From: JAGPUQ01 sp041594335 | GTDB lineage: Bacteria > Pseudomonadota > Gammaproteobacteria > Pseudomonadales > Porticoccaceae | Assembly: GCA_041594335.1 (NCBI GenBank) | Contig: JBFHML010000088.1 | Span: forward strand, 1-5,262 | Length of the DNA: 5,262 bases | Reading direction: 5' to 3' | Shown here: positions 1 through 4,606 of the stretch, in pieces | How the letters are laid out: the number at the start of each line of letters is the position of its first letter | Position numbering within the stretch: the first letter of the stretch is position 1 | The notes under the pieces: generated by a model | Told to the model about the DNA's origin: nothing | What the model saw: only the letters and a program-made list of their open reading frames with translations | Database searches by the model: none | Translations under genes and position numbers: made by a program

Positions 1-242
1 GCCGCCAGCTGCAAATCCCAGCCGACATTGGCGACCACCATCGGGCTACGGGCGAAGGCAATGGCAATACCCGTGATCAGTTCAACCCGCTCGGTCGCGG
101 TCGCCGCCACCGCAAGGGGAAGAAAGGGCTCGTGGGCGTTTTCCATGGTCATGAGGCCGTCGTAGCCCGTCGCCTCGATCCGGCGCGCGGCTTCCGGAAC
201 CAAGCGCAGGTCGTGCTGAGGAATGGTGGTAAAGACCTTCAT
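1..242 (-). CDS. LLM-class flavin/F420-dependent oxidoreductase, N-terminal part (cut by left edge)
   Basis: Reading leftward from the ATG at 242-240 gives 80 open codons to the window edge, starting MKVFTTIPQHDL. The stretch YDGLMTMENAHEPFLPLAVA (about residues 27-46), followed by ERVELITGIAIAFARSP and a WDLQ motif near the edge, is the start of the bacterial luciferase-like TIM barrel. It most resembles the subfamily annotated as F420-dependent oxidoreductase of the MSMEG_2256 type (TIGR03617), from memory of that family. Members are soluble enzymes using reduced flavin or F420; the substrate is unknown. Full family members are about 320-340 residues, so roughly three quarters of the protein lies outside. 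An in-frame ATG at 269-267 would add nine residues (MGLATRVTD). I prefer 242 because the family normally begins MKV just before the first beta strand. No strong Shine-Dalgarno precedes either start. The gene is divergent from ispB. Family call fairly sure; cofactor and substrate are not. Confidence 0.82.
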   Translation of the reverse strand, partial: MKVFTTIPQHDLRLVPEAARRIEATGYDGLMTMENAHEPFLPLAVAATATERVELITGIAIAFARSPMVVANVGWDLQLA

Positions 243-302
243 ATCCGTTACTCTAGTAGCCAAGCCCATACTGTAGCGGAGCCCGCGACGGGAACGGCTT
301 TC

Positions 303-331
303 TTGACAGGGGTCAGACCCCCACCTAGCAT
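303..331 (+). promoter_or_regulatory. Candidate sigma70 promoter for ispB
   Basis: A perfect -35 hexamer TTGACA at 303-308 is followed after exactly 17 nt by TAGCAT at 326-331, which matches the -10 consensus at four of six positions including the key first T, second A and final T. Transcription would start near 338 and leave a leader of roughly 27 nt before the ispB ATG at 365. It lies in the divergent gap and points toward ispB. The call rests on motif match and position only. Confidence 0.55.
309..321. repeat. Perfect 13-nt palindrome inside the ispB promoter spacer
   Basis: GGGGTC-A-GACCCC reads identically on both strands around the central A at 315. It starts directly after the -35 hexamer and fills most of the 17-nt spacer. 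That is the position of a repressor or activator operator. The one-base centre makes it a poor RNA hairpin, and it lies upstream of the predicted transcription start. I also recall similar GGGGTCAGACCCC words as dispersed intergenic repeats in some proteobacteria, so it may be a genome-wide repeat rather than a specific operator. Confidence 0.5.
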
Positions 332-364
332 TCCCGCGCCCTCGCCACGGTAAACCCGCTTCGC

Positions 365-1324
365 ATGCTGCCCTTTTTGGAGGTCGTCAAGCCAGATCTG
401 GAAGCGGTCAATCAGCTGATCGTCGACGAGCTCGGCTCCGAGGTTGAGCTGATCGAGGAGATCGGTCGCTACCTGATCAAGGCTGGGGGCAAGCGTCTGC
501 GCCCGGTCGTCGCATTGCTCAGCGCCCGGAGTTGCGGCAACCCTGGGACCCGCCATATTCCGCTCGCCGCGGTCATCGAGTTGATTCACACCGCAACCCT
601 ACTCCACGACGACGTCGTCGACACCTCCGAGCTGCGCCGCGGGCGGAGCACCGCCAATAGCGAATACGGCAACGCCGCCAGCGTGCTGGTCGGAGATTTC
701 CTCTATTCGCGCGCCTTTCAGCTCATGGTACGCATCGGCCACCTGGAGGTGATGCGGGTACTTGCTGACACCACGAATACCATCTCCGAGGGCGAAGTCC
801 AGCAGCTACTCAATGCCGGCAATCCGGATCTGGACAGCACGGCTTACGCCGAGGTCATCCGCAAGAAAACCGCAGTGCTTTTCCAGGCCGCGGCTCAAAC
901 CGGTGGGCTGTTGTGCGGCGGCGCAGCCAATCAGGTGACCGCGCTGCGCGATTACGGCCACCATCTGGGCATGGCATTTCAATTGGTCGACGACGTGCTC
1001 GACTATCAGGCGGATGCCGGCCAGTTGGGCAAAAATCTCGGCGACGATCTCGCGGAAGGCAAGATGACCCTACCGCTGATCCGAACGCTCGCCGAGGCGT
1101 CACCCTCCGAGGCTGCGACCATCCGTAGCGCCATTACCAAGCGGGGCGGTGACCTCGCGACCATCGCCGCTCTGGTCAACGCCAGCGGCGCGCTGGATTA
1201 CACGCGCGCTCAGGCGCGACATCACGCGGCGCAGGCTCAGGCCGCCTTAGCCGGCATGCCTGAATCCACCGCGATCACCGCGTTGAGAGGGCTCGCAGAA
1301 TTTGCGGTAACCCGAGACTTTTGA
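365..1324 (+). CDS. ispB: Octaprenyl/long-chain all-trans-polyprenyl diphosphate synthase
   Basis: This cytosolic enzyme adds isopentenyl diphosphate units to farnesyl diphosphate to build the side chain of ubiquinone or menaquinone. The 319 residues match the family length (E. coli IspB about 323). Visible motifs: GGKRLRP at 41-47 (isopentenyl diphosphate binding), first Asp-rich motif DDVVD at 82-86 followed by RRGRS at 91-95, KKT at 168-170, FQLVDDVLD at 205-213 containing the second Asp-rich motif, and GKNLGDDLAEGK at 222-233. The fifth residue before the first Asp motif is Ala77, the small residue expected where a long chain must pass; HTATLLHDDVVD is the same as I recall for E. coli IspB. 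Exact chain length cannot be read from sequence. The ATG at 365 is the only usable start, since an in-frame TAG lies at 326-328 with no ATG, GTG or TTG between. No clear Shine-Dalgarno is present. It is the first gene of the rightward cluster, 36 nt ahead of pgi. Confidence 0.95.
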   Translation: MLPFLEVVKPDLEAVNQLIVDELGSEVELIEEIGRYLIKAGGKRLRPVVALLSARSCGNPGTRHIPLAAVIELIHTATLLHDDVVDTSELRRGRSTANSEYGNAASVLVGDFLYSRAFQLMVRIGHLEVMRVLADTTNTISEGEVQQLLNAGNPDLDSTAYAEVIRKKTAVLFQAAAQTGGLLCGGAANQVTALRDYGHHLGMAFQLVDDVLDYQADAGQLGKNLGDDLAEGKMTLPLIRTLAEASPSEAATIRSAITKRGGDLATIAALVNASGALDYTRAQARHHAAQAQAALAGMPESTAITALRGLAEFAVTRDF

Positions 1325-1360
1325 CAGAGTTAGCCCCTCTACGGAACCGCCGTCACCACC

Positions 1361-3004
1361 ATGCCTGCTTTCGACGCGATCGACCAGAGTGATGCGTGGC
1401 GCGCGCTCGCCCAGCATCGCGCGCGGCTTGCCCCCCAAACGTTACGGCAGCTGTTTGCGACGGACCCACAACGCGCGGAGCGCTTTAGCGTCGCTGCGGC
1501 TGGCATTCACCTCGATTATTCCAAGCAACACCTCACTGACACCACCCTGCGGCTACTCTTGGCGCTAGCCGAGGCCGCCGGCCTCGATACCCAGATCGAC
1601 GCGCTGTTCGCCGGGGCCGAAGTCAACCGGTCCGAACAGCGCCCCGCACTGCACCCGGCCTTGCGGGACGGGCCGGCGACGCCGGAGATCACCCGTCAGT
1701 TTCGCGCCGAACGCACCGGCATGCTGACGCTCGCCGAGGCGCTACGCGCCGGAGAGTTGTGCGGCGCAAGCGGTCACGCCTTTACGGATCTCATCCATCT
1801 GGGCATCGGCGGTTCCGATCTGGGCCCGCGGCTTGTGGTCTCGGCGTTTCCAAAACGCGACACGGACCGAATCCGGGTGCATTTCGCCGCCAATCTCGAC
1901 AGCGACGCCCTATCCCAGGTGCTCGCGCAGTGTGAACCGGAGACCACCCTCTTCGCCCTGGCCTCAAAGAGCTTCTCCACACAAGAGACGCTCTCCAACG
2001 CCACACTGGCACGCGCGTGGCTGTGCGCCGGCGGTTTTTCCACCGACCAGATCGACCGCCACTGGATTGCCATCACCAGCAATGCGGAACGCGCCAGAGC
2101 CTGGGGGATCGCCGCTGATCGCATTCTGACGTTTCACGAGGGGGTTGGCGGTCGCTTTTCTGTTTGGTCGGCAATCGGGTTGCCCATCGCCGTCGCTCTG
2201 GGTCCAGCGCTCTTTGCTGAGCTGCTGGCCGGGGCCCGAGCGATGGATGAGCATTTTCACACCGCCGACCCCCTGCACAACCTGCCAATACTGATGGGGT
2301 TACTGCGCATCTGGCAGATCAATTTTTGCGGCCACGCCACCCAGGCGATACTGCCCTACGCCCATGGTCTGCGACTGTTGCCCGATTATCTCCAGCAGCT
2401 GGTGATGGAAAGCCTGGGCAAAGGCGTAGATCAACGGGGCCGAAAGCTTCCCTATGCGACAGGCACGGTGGTGTGGGGCAGCGAAGAAACCAATGGCCAA
2501 CACTCCTTTCACCAACTGCTGTTACAGGGCACCGAGACCGTTCCCGTAGATTTCGTCACCACCGCCCGGGCCCACTGCCGGCGAGAACAACATCGACAGC
2601 TGTATGCCAACTGTCTGGCGCAAAGCCGCGCACTGATGCTGGGACGCAGCGCCAACGAGCTAGAGGCCCAACTGATAGCGTCCGGCGTCCCGAACGCTCG
2701 CGCTCGGGCACTTGCCGCGCAACGTGCCGTACCCGGCGACCGCCCAAGCTCCACCCTGGTACTGGAAGCCCTGGAACCGCGCCACCTGGGTGCGCTCCTG
2801 GCACTCTATGAACACAGTGTATTTGTCCAAAGCGCTATCTGGGGCATCAATGCCTTCGACCAATGGGGTGTAGAACTCGGCAAGCTGGCCGCGACCACCG
2901 TAGAGGCGATGCTCTGCGGAAACGACAGCGATCCACTCGATGCCTCTACCCGCGCACTCGCCCACCTCTGGCGAACGGCCAACTCAGACCGAATCGAACC
3001 CTGA
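1361..3004 (+). CDS. pgi: Glucose-6-phosphate isomerase
   Basis: This cytosolic enzyme interconverts glucose 6-phosphate and fructose 6-phosphate in glycolysis and gluconeogenesis. At 547 residues it is the long form (E. coli about 549). Landmarks: GIHLDYSKQ at 48-56, LHPALR at 97-102, sugar-phosphate binding HLGIGGSDLGP at 146-156 and SKSFSTQET at 202-210, signature GVGGRFSVWSAIGLP at 261-275, and GALLALYEH at 477-485 leading into IWGINAFDQWGVELGK at 493-508. Inferred catalytic residues are Arg265, Glu350 (in MESLGK), His381 (in NGQH) and Lys508; the spacings Arg-Glu 85 and Glu-His 31 equal those in the rabbit enzyme, so it should be active. One oddity is WGSEETNGQH at 372-381, where the common form is WGEPGTNGQH. 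The ATG at 1361 has no strong Shine-Dalgarno and no in-frame alternative close upstream. The gap after ispB is only 36 nt and shows no terminator, so co-transcription is likely. Confidence 0.97.
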   Translation: MPAFDAIDQSDAWRALAQHRARLAPQTLRQLFATDPQRAERFSVAAAGIHLDYSKQHLTDTTLRLLLALAEAAGLDTQIDALFAGAEVNRSEQRPALHPALRDGPATPEITRQFRAERTGMLTLAEALRAGELCGASGHAFTDLIHLGIGGSDLGPRLVVSAFPKRDTDRIRVHFAANLDSDALSQVLAQCEPETTLFALASKSFSTQETLSNATLARAWLCAGGFSTDQIDRHWIAITSNAERARAWGIAADRILTFHEGVGGRFSVWSAIGLPIAVALGPALFAELLAGARAMDEHFHTADPLHNLPILMGLLRIWQINFCGHATQAILPYAHGLRLLPDYLQQLVMESLGKGVDQRGRKLPYATGTVVWGSEETNGQHSFHQLLLQGTETVPVDFVTTARAHCRREQHRQLYANCLAQSRALMLGRSANELEAQLIASGVPNARARALAAQRAVPGDRPSSTLVLEALEPRHLGALLALYEHSVFVQSAIWGINAFDQWGVELGKLAATTVEAMLCGNDSDPLDASTRALAHLWRTANSDRIEP

Positions 3005-3005
3005 A

Positions 3006-3023
3006 ACCGACCGCGTAGTCGGT
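3006..3023 (+). terminator. Small hairpin right after the pgi stop (weak terminator candidate)
   Basis: ACCGAC at 3006-3011 and GTCGGT at 3018-3023 form a 6-bp stem with a 6-nt loop, beginning two nt after the pgi stop codon. No T-run follows, so it is not a classical Rho-independent terminator. It may protect the 3' end of the pgi message, be the anti-structure of the longer pairing described for 3015-3100, or have no role. Confidence 0.25.
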
Positions 3024-3027
3024 CAGC

Positions 3028-3040
3028 GGTTGGTCCAACC
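3028..3040. repeat. Perfect 13-nt palindrome in the pgi-pntAA gap
   Basis: GGTTGG-T-CCAACC is symmetrical around the T at 3034. As DNA it could be a dimeric regulator site; as RNA it forms only a 4-bp stem with a 5-nt loop. No known operator was recognised. Confidence 0.4.
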
Positions 3041-3069
3041 TATTACTTTCCGGTAGAGTTGCGCACCTT

Positions 3070-3089
3070 TCTGCGCCCCGGGGCGCAGA
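3070..3089. repeat. Perfect 20-bp palindrome ahead of pntAA
   Basis: TCTGCGCCCC at 3070-3079 is followed with no spacer by its exact reverse complement GGGGCGCAGA at 3080-3089. The symmetry is directly visible. In RNA it would fold into a very stable stem of about 8 bp capped by CCGG. No T-run follows on either strand, so a standard intrinsic terminator is unlikely. It lies 15 nt before the Shine-Dalgarno of pntAA, where it could be an operator, a translation-control stem or a pause site. Confidence 0.6.
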
Positions 3090-3104
3090 CGACCGACTGC
3101 TGAT

Positions 3105-3110
3105 GGAGAG
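3105..3110 (+). promoter_or_regulatory. Ribosome binding site that fixes the TTG start of pntAA
   Basis: GGAGAG lies 8 nt before the TTG at 3119-3121. It is the only good Shine-Dalgarno in the area, and the family's N-terminal sequence begins exactly at this TTG, so both agree on the non-ATG start. Confidence 0.75.
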
Positions 3111-3118
3111 CCAAGCCC

Positions 3119-4309
3119 TTGATCATCGGAATCCCTCGGGAGATCCGGCCCGGTGAATCCCGGGTCGCCATGCTTCCCGCTAACATCGCCCCTTGGGCGG
3201 AAAAAGGCATTCAATTTCTCGTGGAAGCTGGCGCCGGCTCGACAGCTGGCGCCAGTGACGCCGACTATCGAGCCGTAGGCGCCGAGATCTGTGATCGCGC
3301 CGCCCTTTTCGAACGAGCCGAAATTCTCCTGCAAGTCCAGGCCCCCGGCGCCAACAGCGTCAACGGCGACGAAGACTTGGCGCGCCTCCGTTCGGGCCAG
3401 CTGATCGCCGGCATGATGGATCCACTGGGCAGCCCCAACATAGCGCAGACACTGGCGGATACCGGTGCCACCGCACTGGCCATGGAGCTTGTCCCGCGCA
3501 TCAGTCGCGCCCAAAGCATGGACGTGCTCTCTTCCATGGCAACCCTGGCGGGCTACAAGGCAGTGCTAATCGGCGCTTCAGCGGCACCGCGCATCATGCC
3601 GATGCTAATGACCGCCGCCGGCACACTGCAGCCGATGCGGGTATTCGTGATGGGGGCTGGTGTAGCTGGCTTACAGGCGTGCGCCACCGCCAAACGCCTC
3701 GGCGCGGTCGTAGAAGCCTATGACGTCCGTCCGGCTGCTCGGGAGCAGATCCTTTCGGTTGGCGCCAAGCCCATTGAACTCGCGCTGGAAACCGAAGCCG
3801 CCGAAGGCGGCGGCGGCTACGCTCGGGAACAAAGCGAGGATTTCATTCGCCGCCAACAGGAATTGATGACCGAGGTACTCGCCCAGCAGGATCTGGTGAT
3901 CACCACCGCCGCGGTGCCGGGCGCCCGCTCCCCCACGTTGATTACGGCGGCCATGGTAAAAGCCATGAAACCCGGCGCAGTCATCGTTGACCTGGCCGCA
4001 GAACGCGGCGGCAACTGCGAGCTGACCGAACTCGGCAAAACCCTTGAAATCCACGACATCACCATCATCGGTCCGGAGAATCTCGCCGCGAGCCTGCCCA
4101 TCCATGGCAGTCAGATGTACGGCAAGAACATGGAGACCCTGCTGGCTCACGTCCTCGATGCGGACGGTAACCTACAGCTCGATTTCGAGGACGAAATCAT
4201 CTTCGAGACCGTGATCGCCCATGGTGGAGAAATACCCCACCGCATGCTGCGCGAACGCTTGGGGCTGCCACCGCTTTCCCCTACAACCACGGACCAGGAG
4301 ACCGCGTGA
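3119..4309 (+). CDS. pntAA: Proton-translocating NAD(P) transhydrogenase, NAD(H)-binding subunit alpha-1 (domain I)
   Basis: This is the peripheral NAD(H)-binding subunit that passes hydride to the NADP-binding domain of PntB. It has 396 residues, close to the R. rubrum alpha-1 subunit (about 384). The N-terminal MIIGIPREIRPGESRVAM is the alanine dehydrogenase/PntA family start. Arg127, Gln132 and Asp135 in RISRAQSMD correspond to the R. rubrum RQD-loop residues at the same numbers. The dinucleotide-binding Rossmann motif GAGVAG is at 179-184, with Asp202 in YDVRP at the end of the second strand, consistent with NAD(H) rather than NADP(H). The mobile loop appears as GGGGYARE around 230-237 with Tyr234. 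TTAAVPG at 262-268 and LAAERGGNC at 292-300 are also typical. The start is TTG, supported by GGAGAG and homology. The protein ends after domain I with no membrane part, so this is the split, three-subunit form. Its TGA overlaps the ATG of pntAB. Confidence 0.96.
   Translation: MIIGIPREIRPGESRVAMLPANIAPWAEKGIQFLVEAGAGSTAGASDADYRAVGAEICDRAALFERAEILLQVQAPGANSVNGDEDLARLRSGQLIAGMMDPLGSPNIAQTLADTGATALAMELVPRISRAQSMDVLSSMATLAGYKAVLIGASAAPRIMPMLMTAAGTLQPMRVFVMGAGVAGLQACATAKRLGAVVEAYDVRPAAREQILSVGAKPIELALETEAAEGGGGYAREQSEDFIRRQQELMTEVLAQQDLVITTAAVPGARSPTLITAAMVKAMKPGAVIVDLAAERGGNCELTELGKTLEIHDITIIGPENLAASLPIHGSQMYGKNMETLLAHVLDADGNLQLDFEDEIIFETVIAHGGEIPHRMLRERLGLPPLSPTTTDQETA
4296..4300 (+). promoter_or_regulatory. 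Ribosome binding site of pntAB, inside the end of pntAA
   Basis: AGGAG lies 8 nt before the ATG at 4309 but only 5 nt before the in-frame GTG at 4306. The spacing favours the ATG as the start of pntAB. Confidence 0.7.
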
Positions 4310-4590
4310 TGGACATCATGGTGCTGTTATTCGCCCTGTTTGTGTTGTCCCTATTTCTGGGTGTGGAGCTGATCACCAAGGTCCCCCCCACGCTGCATAC
4401 CCCGCTGATGTCGGGGACCAATGCTATCTCCGGCATCACCCTGGTCGGCGCCGTCCTGGCCGCCGGCGCAGAGAGTGCGACCTGGCAAGTCCACGCACTG
4501 GGCTTTGTCGCCGTATTTGCCGCCACCCTCAATGTTGTCGGCGGCTACTTGGTGACCAATCGCATGCTGTCCATGTTCAAGCGTAAGTGA
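4309..4590 (+). CDS. pntAB: NAD(P) transhydrogenase membrane subunit alpha-2
   Basis: This small inner-membrane subunit forms, with the membrane part of PntB, the proton channel (domain II) of the transhydrogenase. The 93 residues show about three hydrophobic segments, near 3-22, 39-56 and 62-81, with basic residues at the C-terminus (FKRK). The hallmark is VPPTLHTPLMSGTNAISGI at 25-43. His30 in LHTPLMS corresponds to the conserved membrane His of the alpha chain (around His450 in E. coli PntA, from memory), which is implicated in proton movement. I chose ATG 4309 over the in-frame GTG at 4306 because of Shine-Dalgarno spacing; the GTG would add only one Met. The start codon shares bases with the pntAA stop (TGATG at 4307-4311), suggesting translational coupling to keep subunits stoichiometric. 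The length fits the short three-helix version; the R. rubrum subunit is longer (about 139). Confidence 0.94.
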   Translation: MDIMVLLFALFVLSLFLGVELITKVPPTLHTPLMSGTNAISGITLVGAVLAAGAESATWQVHALGFVAVFAATLNVVGGYLVTNRMLSMFKRK

Positions 4591-4592
4591 TC

Positions 4593-4598
4593 GAGGAA
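4593..4598 (+). promoter_or_regulatory. Ribosome binding site of pntB
   Basis: GAGGAA lies 8 nt before the ATG at 4607, in the 16-nt gap after pntAB. It supports that start and gives pntB its own translation initiation. Confidence 0.75.
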
Positions 4599-4606
4599 AT
4601 CGCGGA

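Larger units (their letters stand above)
3015..3100 (+). promoter_or_regulatory. Candidate structured leader (branched RNA fold) upstream of pntAA
   Basis: Bases 3015-3024 (GTAGTCGGTC) can pair with 3091-3100 (GACCGACTGC) over ten consecutive pairs, one of them G-U. This closes a domain containing a short hairpin at 3028-3040 and the 20-nt palindrome at 3070-3089, the latter separated from the closing stem by a single base. The domain ends five nt before the pntAA Shine-Dalgarno at 3105. The 5' strand of the closing stem overlaps the strand used by the small hairpin at 3006-3023, so the two folds exclude each other. This layout would suit attenuation or a riboregulator. It does not match a riboswitch class I recognise, and GC-rich DNA makes chance pairing easy. 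Confidence 0.3.

Noticed and set aside
282..292. CCCG-CGA-CGGG mini-hairpin in the divergent gap
   Set aside because: A 4-bp stem with a 3-nt loop is expected by chance in GC-rich DNA and has no T-run or conserved context.
248..589. 113-codon minus-strand open frame over the divergent gap and the ispB start
   Set aside because: It overlaps the ispB N-terminus and its promoter, has no family resemblance, and the true leftward gene starts at 242 in another frame.
1321..1326. A perfect -35 hexamer TTGACA overlapping the ispB stop, as a possible pgi promoter
   Set aside because: No acceptable -10 hexamer lies 15-19 nt downstream (the region reads GGAACC at 17 nt), so it is probably just the stop codon context.
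2326..2811. 161-codon plus-strand open frame inside pgi
   Set aside because: It lies wholly inside the well-conserved pgi frame, is rich in Arg, Pro, Gly and Thr as expected of an out-of-frame GC-rich reading, and shows no family motif.
3030..3059. TTGGTC, 18-nt spacer, TAGAGT as a possible pntAA promoter
   Set aside because: Both hexamers are mediocre (four of six matches each) and the -35 lies inside a palindrome. It remains possible, and would start transcription near 3066 just before the 20-bp palindrome, but is too weak to list.
3023..3514. 163-codon minus-strand open frame covering the pgi-pntAA gap and the 5' end of pntAA
   Set aside because: Most of it is antisense to the conserved pntAA N-terminus, no protein family is recognisable, and the gap is better explained by its inverted repeats.
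3671..4150. 159-codon minus-strand open frame opposite pntAA
   Set aside because: It is antisense to the conserved Rossmann region, shows no recognisable domain, and its Gly/Ala-rich composition is explained by the high-GC opposite strand.
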